Assembly: GCF_002086455.1 (NCBI RefSeq)
Contig: NZ_MVHC01000022.1
Coordinates: forward strand, 1 to 60,648
Length of the DNA: 60,648 nucleotides
Direction of reading: 5' to 3'
Origin: Mycolicibacter algericus DSM 45454
GTDB lineage: Bacteria; Actinomycetota; Actinomycetes; Mycobacteriales; Mycobacteriaceae
The notes under the pieces are model-generated. The model had not been told where the DNA came from. It did no database searches and was given only the letters and a program-made list of their open reading frames with translations. This document shows positions 37,388 through 45,721 of this stretch, in pieces. Positions within the stretch are counted from its first letter, which is position 1; the number at the start of each line of letters is the position of its first letter. The position numbers and the translations under genes are program-made.

Positions 37388-38458
37388 ATGACACGCTCGA
37401 GAAATCGCTGGATGACGGTCGGATTGTTGGCGGGGGGCTGCGCCGGCCTATTGGGAATGACGTCGGCGGTCGGGGCCGGGGTGGCCCTCGGTGACGACAC
37501 CGCGCTGATCATGGGCTCGGCATTTCAGCCGACGCCGAAGGATTCCTATATCGACCAGGTCATGGACTATTTCCTCAACCCGCAGAACCCATTTCCGGGA
37601 CAGCCCACATTTCCTGGCTACAGCCCCGTCGGCGTGACCACACCGCAGACCGACTATGGCCCGGGCCTGACCCAGGGCGTCGCCGACATCGACAAGGCGA
37701 TCTTGGAGCACCTGGCCAACGGCGACAATGTCACCGTCTGGGGATACTCGATGAGTGCCGCGGTGGCGACTCAGGAATTGGTGAATCTGCTGGCACTGCC
37801 CCCCGGAGAGCAGCCGGATCCAGATCACTTGAGCTTCGTGTTGCTGGAAAACCTCGGCACCCCCAACGGCGGGTTCTTCACTCGCTTCGAGGGCTCAGGC
37901 ATGCCGATGACCCCTCCGGACGGGATCTACCACACCGACAGCTACACCATCGAGTACAGCGGGGCGACCGACTTCCCGAAGTACCCGCTGAACTTCCTCG
38001 CCCTGGCAAACGCGATGGCCGGTTACGTCTCCCTGCACCCGGCGCTGCTACCCGGGTGGCCGACGACGTTCGACCCGAGCTCGGTCGCCGACGCGGTGCA
38101 GCTGCCGACCTCGGAAGACGTCAACACCGACTACTTCCTCATCCCGACGCAGAACCTGCCGCTGCTCGACGGGATCCGTTGGGTTCCTTTCTTCGGGCCG
38201 GCGATGGCCGACCTGGTGCAGCCCGCCCTGCGGGTGCTGATCGACCTGGGATACGACCGCAGCGATCCCGCCGACGTCCTCACGCCGGTGTCGTGGAGCC
38301 TGCCCACGATCGACTGGGACACCGTGGCGCAGAACCTCGAGCTGGGCTTCGAGCAGGGGTGGACAGCCGCCCAGGTCCAGCTGGGGATGCTGCCGGAGAG
38401 CGAGCTGCCCGACCTGTACCCCTACCTGCCCGACCTGTCAGGGCTCATCGGCGTTTAG
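37388..38458 (+). CDS. PE-PPE domain protein (alpha/beta hydrolase/acyltransferase fold), secreted
   Basis: 356 residues. A signal peptide (WMTVGLLAGGCAGLLGMTSAVGAG) is followed by the PE-PPE domain (PF08237) without any PE or PPE N-terminus: ALIMGSAFQPTPKDSY, NGDNVTVWGYSMSAAVATQEL (nucleophilic Ser in GYSMS, where usual hydrolases have GxSxG), and an Asp/His pair further on (TDFPKYP, LHPALLPGWP). Chp1 and Chp2 of this family finish sulfolipid-1 and polyacyltrehalose by moving acyl chains outside the membrane. A similar last acyl transfer or lipid hydrolysis is likely here. The ATG follows GGGGGA. A leaderless TTG three bases earlier is possible. Confidence 0.82.
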   Translation: MTRSRNRWMTVGLLAGGCAGLLGMTSAVGAGVALGDDTALIMGSAFQPTPKDSYIDQVMDYFLNPQNPFPGQPTFPGYSPVGVTTPQTDYGPGLTQGVADIDKAILEHLANGDNVTVWGYSMSAAVATQELVNLLALPPGEQPDPDHLSFVLLENLGTPNGGFFTRFEGSGMPMTPPDGIYHTDSYTIEYSGATDFPKYPLNFLALANAMAGYVSLHPALLPGWPTTFDPSSVADAVQLPTSEDVNTDYFLIPTQNLPLLDGIRWVPFFGPAMADLVQPALRVLIDLGYDRSDPADVLTPVSWSLPTIDWDTVAQNLELGFEQGWTAAQVQLGMLPESELPDLYPYLPDLSGLIGV

Positions 38459-38496
38459 CGCGTCCGGCCGGTCGGGTCAGCCCGGCCGGCCGGTGA

Positions 38497-39855
38497 TCAA
38501 GCCGCGGTGACGTCGAACACCGCATCCCAGAGCCCCTGGATATCGAAGGGCCCGATGATCCCGATGTTGTCGGCGATATTGAACAGATAGTCGCCGAGGA
38601 AATCCCGGACCTGATCGACGGTGGGCAGGAAGTCGGTGGTGTCGATCGCCGGGTCGTCCGGCAGCGGATTCTTGAGGTCGAGCAGCACGGTGCCCAGTCG
38701 CCACAGCCATGCCTCATGCTCGATGATCTCCGGCGTGGAGACATTGGCGGTGCCGCCGTCATAGGCGGCCAGCCATTCGTCGATCACGGGGTTGCCCGGC
38801 CACAGGTCCCCGATCAGTTTCGCCAGCAGGTAGTAACTGGGCGTGTTCCAGTCCTCGGGGTTGAAGATGTCGCCGCCGGGTTCGGGCAGCAGGCACGGCC
38901 CGGGGCAGAACGGGCTGCCCGGGATGAAGGGGTTGAAGGCCACCAGGAACGAGGCGATCACGGCCTGCAGCGCCCTGCCGAACTCCACCAAGTCGGGAAG
39001 CTGGAACTTGTCGACGTCGAAGGGCTGCATCAGGCTGTCGAAGAAGTTGATGAACGGCTGGTCGAAGTCCATCTCGTAGTAGCTGCCCGCCCACGGCTGC
39101 AGCGGGGCGTCCGGGTCGATATCGGGGTAGTCCTCCGGGTTCAGCCCCAACTCCTCCAGCGTGCGGGTGCCCTCCCAGTAGAACCCGTCATGAGCGAACC
39201 CGACATTGACCATGCCGGGACCATTGGGGTCGAAGTAATAGGCATTTCCGTTCATCATGGCCGAGAACGGGATTTGGAACCAATTCTGAATCAACGGGAA
39301 CTTCTGCACACCGGTGGCGATCAGCAAACTCCAGATGGCCTGGTCGATCCAGGTGAAGCCGGTGATCGGACTGGTCGGCATCACCGGCAGGCAGTCCAGC
39401 CCCGCGCAGCTCAGATCTACCGGGATCTCCACGTTGGCCAGCATGGACAGCTGCTGGCCCAGACCCGGGTGGAAGAAGTCTCCTTCGTGGCCGGCTCCGG
39501 ACAGCTCCGGGAACGGAACCAGCAGTTGAGCGACGAACTCGAAGTGTCCCAAGTCGCCGGGGTCCTCGCCCCAGGCGTTGGTCGGACTGCCGACGAACCA
39601 CGGGCCGCTGTAGAACAGTGACTTTGCCATCGTGTCCAGCGCGTGGATGTAGTTCGCCGGAACGTTGACCAGGTCCTGGAAAAGGTTCAGCGGGACGTTC
39701 AGCAGCGATTCATCAGCGGTCAAGCGGGGCGCAGGGTGCGCAATGGTGGTGGCGTCGGGAACCGGCACGGGCGGCTCCATCGGGGTGACGGCGACGAGGC
39801 CCGCGGCGGTGATCGCCAGCCCAGCACTGAAGTAGGAGCGCAGGGCAGAAACCAT
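38497..39855 (-). CDS. Large secreted protein, tandem paralogue family, member A
   Basis: 452 residues with a signal sequence (SAGLAITAAGLVAV, in the first 25 residues). Family blocks: SLLNVPLNLFQDLVNVP, WGEDPGDLGHFEFV, LQPWAGSYYEMDFDQPF, FFDSLMQPFDVDKFQLP, and PGSPFCPGPCLLPEPGG with a CxxxC pair. The C-terminus (LPDDPAIDTTDFLPT and after) is unlike members B and C. No enzyme motif is visible. It has GGAGG about 8 bases before the ATG. A shared ATGTAAAT-like stretch lies upstream (see findings). It is convergent with the PE-PPE gene (38 bases between stops), and all three members share its direction. Confidence 0.8.
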   Translation of the reverse strand: MVSALRSYFSAGLAITAAGLVAVTPMEPPVPVPDATTIAHPAPRLTADESLLNVPLNLFQDLVNVPANYIHALDTMAKSLFYSGPWFVGSPTNAWGEDPGDLGHFEFVAQLLVPFPELSGAGHEGDFFHPGLGQQLSMLANVEIPVDLSCAGLDCLPVMPTSPITGFTWIDQAIWSLLIATGVQKFPLIQNWFQIPFSAMMNGNAYYFDPNGPGMVNVGFAHDGFYWEGTRTLEELGLNPEDYPDIDPDAPLQPWAGSYYEMDFDQPFINFFDSLMQPFDVDKFQLPDLVEFGRALQAVIASFLVAFNPFIPGSPFCPGPCLLPEPGGDIFNPEDWNTPSYYLLAKLIGDLWPGNPVIDEWLAAYDGGTANVSTPEIIEHEAWLWRLGTVLLDLKNPLPDDPAIDTTDFLPTVDQVRDFLGDYLFNIADNIGIIGPFDIQGLWDAVFDVTAA

Positions 39856-40001
39856 CCTGGCGGACCTCCGAAGCCGAGGGGGAAGGCACGCCAGAACGGC
39901 ATGACCTAAGAGCGCTTATGCAATCTACCAAAGAATTACATAAGTGCAACCGATAGCACTCCTCCCGGAAACGCCGTTGCCGGGCTACTTTGCGTGCGGG
40001 T

Positions 40002-41720
40002 CTAGAAGGTGAACCAGCTCGCGATCTCGGCCCACAGGTCTTCGAGCGTGGTGTTGAGCCCGCCGCTCGGGTCGAGGAACATGATGAAGTCGTTCCAGAG
40101 CAGCAGCGAGTTCTTGCCGCCGTATTCGCCGATCTCCTGCATGTCCAGCGGCAGGTCGGGGTTATAGGTCGGCGGCGTGTAGTAGCCGGTCTCCGGGTTG
40201 ATCGACCACGGCCCCAGCAAGCCCGGGTCGGTCATCAGGCCGCCGTTCACCACCAGGTTCGGCAACCAGGGGTTGATGTCAGCCAGGAAATCGATGATTC
40301 CGTTGTGAGTGTCCGCGTCGAAGGTGAATATCCCGGTCTGCAGCGCCGAGATACCGGCCATGATCTGCTCGTCGGTGCCGCCGTTGGCGTTGCCGACGGC
40401 GTTGGCGGCTTCCTGCTCGGTCAGGTCGATCCACTGCTGGATCAGCGGGTTGGGCGCGCCGATGGTCTGGATCGACTTGACCAGATCCAGCGTGGTCACC
40501 CCCCACGGCGGGGAGACCGGTGGCATATTGCACAGACCGGGGCACATCGGGCTACCGGGGACGTACGGGTTGAAGTCGACGACCAGCCCGGCGATCAGGG
40601 CCTTCATCGTCTGGAAGATTTCCTCCGGGCCGGAGAAGTGGAAGCCGGTGAGCGGGTCGTCGCCGTTGACGCTCCAGTCGACCGGCTGCATCAGGCTGTC
40701 GAACCACCGCTGGAACGGGCCGAACGGGTCCAGCTTGAAGGTCAGGCCCGCCCACGGCATCAGGTTGACCTGGTTGCCGTACTCGTCGAGGATCAGGTTG
40801 CCGTCCGCGTCGGTCAGCGGAACGGTGCCCGGGAAGCCGAAGCCGGGCTGGGCGTGGCTGCCCGGGACCGCGTCGAAGTCTGAGCCCGGCACCGCGCCGC
40901 CCTCACCCACACCGGCGTCCGGGTTGGCGATGCCGGCAGAGGTCGGGTTGTCGGGGTCACTCCACGGGCTGTCCGGGAACGTGTACCCGTTCAGCATGTC
41001 CTGGATGGGCACCTTGAGCCAGTACTTGAACAGGTCCAGCTGGTTGTCGTCGTTGGGGAAGTTGCTGAACTTGATGAAGAAGTTCAGCATGGCGTCTATG
41101 GCGGTCACCCCGGTGATCGGCTCCACCGGCGACATCGGAAAACACTGGATCGAGTCACACGATGCGCTGACCGGCAACAGGGCGGCGGCGAACATGGCGA
41201 ACTGCTGACCCAGACCCGCGGTGCCGTTCTCCAGCGCCTCCGGGTCGATCGTCGGGTCGAAGGCACCGGAGACGTGGGGGGAGAATGAGAACAGGTAGTC
41301 CATCACCGCCATGAAGTGGCCCGGGTCGCCCGGGTCCTCACCCCAGATGTTGGTTGCGCTGGGGGTGAACCAGTTCCCGGTGAAGAAGAACGAGTTGGCC
41401 AGCACATTGGTCGCCTGGACGTTGTTGAACGGGATGTTGACGAAGTCCTGGAACAGGTTGAACGGAATGTTCAGGATGGAGGCCTCGGCGGCCAGCGCCA
41501 CCGCCCGCTCCGCGGCGCTCAGGCCGGCTTCCCACGGCGCGACCGGGGCGACGGGCGCCATGGCGACAACGCCCGCGGCGGCGACGGCGGCACCGGCGGT
41601 CACGTGGCGGCGCTGCGGGACCAGGCGATGAGTACCTGTGATCGGATTCCGACGCGCAGGAACCGCTCGGTGTCGACCCGCGTTCGTATACCGACGCTTC
41701 CGCGTCACACCATTCTTCAC
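40002..41720 (-). CDS. Large secreted protein, tandem paralogue family, member B
   Basis: About 572 residues from GTG 41720 (AAGGGGGAC just upstream); an ATG-frame extension to 41741 is possible. The N-terminus is Arg-rich (TRKRRYTNAGRHRAV, RRHVTAGAAVAAAGVVA) with a hydrophobic stretch; the RRHV pair hints at twin-arginine export, but this is weak. Family blocks: ILNIPFNLFQDFVNIP, WGEDPGDPGHFMAVMDYL, LMPWAGLTFKLDPFGPF, FDSLMQPVDW, and PGSPMCPGLCNMPP. An insertion of Gly/Asp-rich sequence (GIANPDAGVGEGGAVPGSD) is present in the middle. The function is unknown; the family's conserved CPGxC pair and aromatic blocks suggest an extracellular scaffold or lipid-handling domain. Confidence 0.8.
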   Translation of the reverse strand: MKNGVTRKRRYTNAGRHRAVPARRNPITGTHRLVPQRRHVTAGAAVAAAGVVAMAPVAPVAPWEAGLSAAERAVALAAEASILNIPFNLFQDFVNIPFNNVQATNVLANSFFFTGNWFTPSATNIWGEDPGDPGHFMAVMDYLFSFSPHVSGAFDPTIDPEALENGTAGLGQQFAMFAAALLPVSASCDSIQCFPMSPVEPITGVTAIDAMLNFFIKFSNFPNDDNQLDLFKYWLKVPIQDMLNGYTFPDSPWSDPDNPTSAGIANPDAGVGEGGAVPGSDFDAVPGSHAQPGFGFPGTVPLTDADGNLILDEYGNQVNLMPWAGLTFKLDPFGPFQRWFDSLMQPVDWSVNGDDPLTGFHFSGPEEIFQTMKALIAGLVVDFNPYVPGSPMCPGLCNMPPVSPPWGVTTLDLVKSIQTIGAPNPLIQQWIDLTEQEAANAVGNANGGTDEQIMAGISALQTGIFTFDADTHNGIIDFLADINPWLPNLVVNGGLMTDPGLLGPWSINPETGYYTPPTYNPDLPLDMQEIGEYGGKNSLLLWNDFIMFLDPSGGLNTTLEDLWAEIASWFTF

Positions 41721-42007
41721 ATGTCCCCCTTGAGTCCCCACCGAACCGTGCCAGCATAACGGCGGCGCGGTCCGGTGTCTAAGCGAGTGTCGATTAATTT
41801 ACATGGGGCGCGGACAAGCGTCTGCTAAGTGGTACATCATGATCGTCTTTGGCGGGTCTTCTACTCCGTTTCACCGGTTCGGTCACCGTTGGTCACCACC
41901 GGATGTACTTCGCGCCGCCGATTCAGCCGGACCATACCGCACGACGTGGCCGGCCGCACCCGGTGACGGCACCGGGCCCGGGGCCACAGCACCAGGGCGA
42001 CCCCGCT

Positions 42008-43597
42008 CTAGAGCAGCGCTGCCAGATCTGCCAGCCCGACGGCGTCGAGCAGGCCGGCGAACCCGTCCGCGGTGCCGGCTGCCGCGCCACCGATGTCGCC
42101 GGGATCGGGGCCGGCCCCCAGGACCGGGGTGAAGTCGTCGAAGTCCACCGGCTGGTAGCCGGCCAGATTGGCCCAGTCGGCGAAGAACTGCTGGACCCCC
42201 GACTGCTCCATGAAGTCGATGAGCTGCTGCATCATCGGCGACGGCGAGAATGCGATCGGGGTGTCGACGTTGGCCGGCGGGTCATCCGGCGAGGCGTTGC
42301 CGACATCGAACCACTGCTGTAGCGACTGCGACACCGCGTCATTGACGTCGACCTGGTGCGGTGTCGGCCCGTTGGCCATGCCGTAGAACGCATTGAGCGG
42401 GCTGTCCGCGTTGGCCAGCGCGAGCCAGTTCTCCAGATAGGGGTTGCCCGGCCACATCTTGTCGAGGCCGGCCACCAGCGCCAGCGGGGTGGCCCACGGA
42501 TACGCCAGACAGGTGCTACCGCAGAAGGGGTCGCCCGGAGACGACGGGTCGAAGGCGATGACCATGCCCGCGGCCAGCGTCTGCAGCGCCCGGCCGACCT
42601 CGTCGAATGTCGGGATCTGGAACCCACTGACGTAGGTGTTGAGCTCCACCGGGGCCTGCAGGCTGTCGTAGAAGTTCTGGAACGGATACAGCAGGTCCAG
42701 CTTGAAGGTCTCGTTGGACCACGGCATCAGGTGCACCGGGTTGCCGTTGCCGTTGACGACCTCGTCGGTGCCGGGCACGACGTGGATGCCCTGCGACTGG
42801 GTCGCGGTGTCCTGCGGCAGGTTCGCGATGTCGTCCGGGGTGGCCGGGTGGGTGCCCGCAAAACCCAGGACCGGATCACCGGGTACGGAGCCGTCGGGGT
42901 TTCCCTCGCTGTCGACACCGATCCCCATCGAGGGGTTGATCACCGTCGGAAAGGTATAGCCGGCCATCAGATCCGACAGCGGCACGCCGAACCAGTTGTC
43001 GAACAGCGGGTAGGGTTGCATACCGGACAGCGCTGCGAAGAACCAGGCGTTGTGGTCGAGAAACGACGAGCCGGTGATCTCGCTCGACGGCAGCAGCGGT
43101 GCGCTGTAGTCGGCATCGCTGGACGCGCTCGTCGGGATCTCGGCATCGGCGAGCAGGGTGAACTGCTGGCCCAGCCCCAGGTGGCCGGCGGCCGCCTCAT
43201 CCCAGTCGAAACCGGGAGCCCCCGGCGCCGGGCTGCCCTGCCCGGAGACCTGGGTGAACGGGAACGCCATATCGATGGTGCCCATGAAATGCCCCGGATC
43301 ACCCGGGTCCTCACCCCAGATGTTGGTGGCGCTCGGCGACCACCAGTTCCCGCTGTAGATCAGCGAGTTACCCAGGACGGTCATCGCGCCGAGCTCGGTG
43401 CTGGGAATGTTGACAATGGCCTGGAACAGGTTCAGCGGAATATTGAGCAGCGAATCTCCGGCGCTGGCCAATACCAGGTCCCGGCCCACGACGAGGGGGC
43501 CCGCCGGCACGGCCGCCACCGGTGTGACCAGCGCGGCGGCGAGCATTCCCGCCGCGAGCGCAGCCTTCGAATCAGATGTGCATTTGGCCGTGTCCAT
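42008..43597 (-). CDS. Large secreted protein, tandem paralogue family, member C
   Basis: 529 residues, N-terminus MDTAKCTSDSKAALAAGM with a hydrophobic core (AAGMLAAALVTPVAAV) as signal peptide. Family blocks: SLLNIPLNLFQAIVNIP, WGEDPGDPGHFMGTIDMAF, LMPWSNETFKLDLLYPF, YDSLQAPVELNTYVSGF and PGDPFCGSTCLAYPW. An extended middle region (TPDDIANLPQDTATQSQG) differs from B. SD GGGGG is 5 bases before the ATG. The three members are about equally spaced (146 and 287 bases between genes) and show no sequence identity strong enough to be a recent duplication, so the cluster is old. Confidence 0.8.
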   Translation of the reverse strand: MDTAKCTSDSKAALAAGMLAAALVTPVAAVPAGPLVVGRDLVLASAGDSLLNIPLNLFQAIVNIPSTELGAMTVLGNSLIYSGNWWSPSATNIWGEDPGDPGHFMGTIDMAFPFTQVSGQGSPAPGAPGFDWDEAAAGHLGLGQQFTLLADAEIPTSASSDADYSAPLLPSSEITGSSFLDHNAWFFAALSGMQPYPLFDNWFGVPLSDLMAGYTFPTVINPSMGIGVDSEGNPDGSVPGDPVLGFAGTHPATPDDIANLPQDTATQSQGIHVVPGTDEVVNGNGNPVHLMPWSNETFKLDLLYPFQNFYDSLQAPVELNTYVSGFQIPTFDEVGRALQTLAAGMVIAFDPSSPGDPFCGSTCLAYPWATPLALVAGLDKMWPGNPYLENWLALANADSPLNAFYGMANGPTPHQVDVNDAVSQSLQQWFDVGNASPDDPPANVDTPIAFSPSPMMQQLIDFMEQSGVQQFFADWANLAGYQPVDFDDFTPVLGAGPDPGDIGGAAAGTADGFAGLLDAVGLADLAALL

Positions 43598-43744
43598 GAG
43601 CCCCCGACCGATGTGTTACACAGGATCGGCTGAATCTACATCACCCGGTTTGCGATAACCAATAAAAACAAGGCTTCATAATCTTCTACGACGGATAGGA
43701 TGCCTTTTCGGCTACCAGACCGGACTATTTCATCCGAAAACGGC

Positions 43745-44467
43745 TCATTCTTCCAGCCAAGCTCGGTTACCGTAACCGTCGAGATGGGCGACCTCGCCGA
43801 CCGGCCTACGGGTGGTCGGACCGTAGCGTCCGCGCGGCCAGCCCAGCGGCACGATGCAGCACGGCGTGACGTCGCGCGGCAAGCCCAGGATGCGCCGCGA
43901 CGCCCGTTGACTCCACAGCGGCAGCGTGATCAGCGAGGCGCCCAGCCCCATCGCACGGGCCGCCAGCAGCAGGTTCTGGACACTGGGATAGATCGACCCC
44001 CAGTAGGCCGACTCGGCGATATGCGGCATCCGCACCACCGGCAGTCGTCCTTCCCGGGCTCCCAACCGCAGGCAGGCCACCACCAGCACCGGGATCTCGG
44101 CGAAGTGGTCGATCTGCCACTCCATCGCCCGTGCGATCCCGGCGATCGACTCGTCGGTCTTGAGCCTGCGCCGCAATACCACGTCGCGCTGGATCTTCCA
44201 CGCCTGCCGGTAACGCTTGGCCAGCTCCTCCTTGACCCGGCGATCGCGAACGACGATGAACTCCCAGTTCTGCCCGTCATTGCCGGTGGGGGCCCGCAGC
44301 GCCAGCTCGATGCACTTGAGCACCACCGCGTCGTCGACCGGTTCGGAGTAGACCCGGCGCACCGCGCGTTGGGTCATCATGGCCTCGCCCAGCGGCATGT
44401 CGAGCCGGGCCAGCGCCTCGGCGGTAGCGGGCACGTTGGCGGGGATGAACCGCACGGTGTCAGCCAT
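43745..44467 (-). CDS. Nitroreductase-family FMN oxidoreductase
   Basis: 240 residues from ATG 44467. MMTQRAVRRVYSEPV is the family's FMN-binding RxxRR-type start, RAPTGNDGQNWEFIVV the next FMN segment, and WGSIYPSVQNLLLAARAMGLGASL the dimer segment with the last FMN contact. It uses NAD(P)H to reduce quinones, nitro groups or flavin-like compounds; the closest relatives are mycobacterial oxidoreductases of unknown substrate. It overlaps the DUF2505 gene by 8 bases and ends the flavodoxin operon. It could provide reducing power to the P450 or the AurF-like enzyme, but that is speculation. Confidence 0.88.
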   Translation of the reverse strand: MADTVRFIPANVPATAEALARLDMPLGEAMMTQRAVRRVYSEPVDDAVVLKCIELALRAPTGNDGQNWEFIVVRDRRVKEELAKRYRQAWKIQRDVVLRRRLKTDESIAGIARAMEWQIDHFAEIPVLVVACLRLGAREGRLPVVRMPHIAESAYWGSIYPSVQNLLLAARAMGLGASLITLPLWSQRASRRILGLPRDVTPCCIVPLGWPRGRYGPTTRRPVGEVAHLDGYGNRAWLEE

Positions 44468-44966
44468 GGTCGGCCAACCAGCCGGCGGTGAACCGCTGAA
44501 TATTAGGAATGCCCTCGGCGAACTCCTTGGCCAGGAACCGCTCGATCGGCCCACCCACCAGCGGGATCTTGAACTCGATGGTGCCGGTGAGGTTCATCCG
44601 CGAACCACTGCCGGCAGGCTGCAGCAGGGCGGTCCCGCCGCCGCGGCCGGGCGCCCCGACCACCGCGACGTCGATGTCGCCGTTGACCCGACCGTCGCCG
44701 GTGGGCGTCCAGACCTCGGTGGTCACGATGTTGAGGTCACCGCGGTAGACCTTGGTCAGCATCCCCGGCAGCGCGCCGTGACGCAGATCCTCGGTGACCA
44801 CCACCCGGACCGCGCCTTGCTCATCGACGGTCAGCGAGTCCAGCGTTTTCTCGCCGCCGTCGAACTCGGCGTTGCGGGCCAGCCAGTAATCACGCGAGCC
44901 GAACGCGGATTGAATCTGCTCGACGCTCGCCGGCGACTCGAACACGATGTCGAAGGAACGGGGCAT
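44460..44966 (-). CDS. DUF2505 (SRPBCC-like) protein
   Basis: 168 residues, MPRSFDIVFESPASVEQIQSAFGSRDYW at the N-terminus (shown in part), with DVAVVGAPGRGGGTALLQPAG in the middle and FLAKEFAEGIPNIQRF at the end, as in the DUF2505 family of small actinobacterial proteins. The fold is a helix-grip (START-like) lipid or small-ligand pocket. It lies between flavodoxin and nitroreductase and probably binds a substrate or lipid for them. The function is not known. Confidence 0.85.
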   Translation of the reverse strand: MPRSFDIVFESPASVEQIQSAFGSRDYWLARNAEFDGGEKTLDSLTVDEQGAVRVVVTEDLRHGALPGMLTKVYRGDLNIVTTEVWTPTGDGRVNGDIDVAVVGAPGRGGGTALLQPAGSGSRMNLTGTIEFKIPLVGGPIERFLAKEFAEGIPNIQRFTAGWLADHG

Positions 44967-44979
44967 GCCTGCGGATCCC

Positions 44980-45657
44980 CTACTTGCCGAACAGCCGGCT
45001 CGCCAGGCCCGCCGCGAACGCGCGCACCCGGTCGAGTTGCTCGGGCTGGACGTTGGTGGGCGGAAGGCGCAGCCCCAGGTAGCGGTTGCGGTAGCGCCCG
45101 CTGCCCAGGTAGCTGGTCAGCGACAGCATCGAGCGCAGCGGGTCGCCGGGATAGGTGAAGTGGATCTCGTCGGTGTAACGGCCACCGCACTCCTCGCCGA
45201 GTCGGCAGACCTCGGCGTAGTTCTCCTGCCAGTACTCCCGGCACACGGTGAAGACCGCGAACGGCTTGCCGTCCAGCAGCTTTCGCGCCTCGTCGGTTTG
45301 CAGGAACGACCGGATCGGCATGGCCGGCGCCTTCCACCAGGTCGGTGAGCCGATGCAGATCAGGTCGTAGTCACCGTCGCGCACCGCGTCGGGTGTGCGG
45401 ATCTGGCCCGTCTCGCCTTGCTGCTGGGCTTTGAGCACGCTGAGCATGTCCGGCCACACCCGTCGCATCGGGAACCGCGAGAACCGCTGCGCGTAGCGCG
45501 GATCGGTGAACTCGATACCGGCCTTGGTGACCTCGCAGCCCCGCTCGGCGAACACCTCGCCGGCCGCCTCGAGGACCTTGAGCGCCTGCCCGGTGTAGCT
45601 GTAGTACAGCAGCAGTACCCGCGGCGCCCGCCCACCGTCGTTGGCCTCATCCGCCAT
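44980..45657 (-). CDS. Flavodoxin-fold protein (NAD(P)H/FMN oxidoreductase type)
   Basis: 225 residues from ATG 45657 (GGAGGCGGATATG). LLYYSYTGQALKV is the FMN-phosphate loop (S-x-T-G), DLICIGSPTWWKAPAMPIR the second FMN loop, and FAVFTVCREYWQENY the third. The C-terminal part (RYRNRYLGLRLPP) is longer than in classical flavodoxins, so it may be a quinone reductase-like or a multi-domain electron carrier. It is first in an operon with DUF2505 and nitroreductase. It is divergent from the LCM methyltransferase. The long frame upstream of 45657 is antisense to that gene and not part of it. Confidence 0.85.
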   Translation of the reverse strand: MADEANDGGRAPRVLLLYYSYTGQALKVLEAAGEVFAERGCEVTKAGIEFTDPRYAQRFSRFPMRRVWPDMLSVLKAQQQGETGQIRTPDAVRDGDYDLICIGSPTWWKAPAMPIRSFLQTDEARKLLDGKPFAVFTVCREYWQENYAEVCRLGEECGGRYTDEIHFTYPGDPLRSMLSLTSYLGSGRYRNRYLGLRLPPTNVQPEQLDRVRAFAAGLASRLFGK

Positions 45658-45708
45658 ATCCGCCTCCTGGTTCGACCGTGCGGTGCATCCGGTTCCCGTC
45701 AAGGGTAT

Positions 45709-45714
45709 TAGGCT
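45709..45714 (+). promoter_or_regulatory. Candidate -10 (TAGGCT) before the LCM methyltransferase
   Basis: TAGGCT is followed by 7 bases and the GTG at 45722, the leaderless pattern seen elsewhere. No Shine-Dalgarno sequence is seen. Confidence 0.4.
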
Positions 45715-45721
45715 CGCCGAC

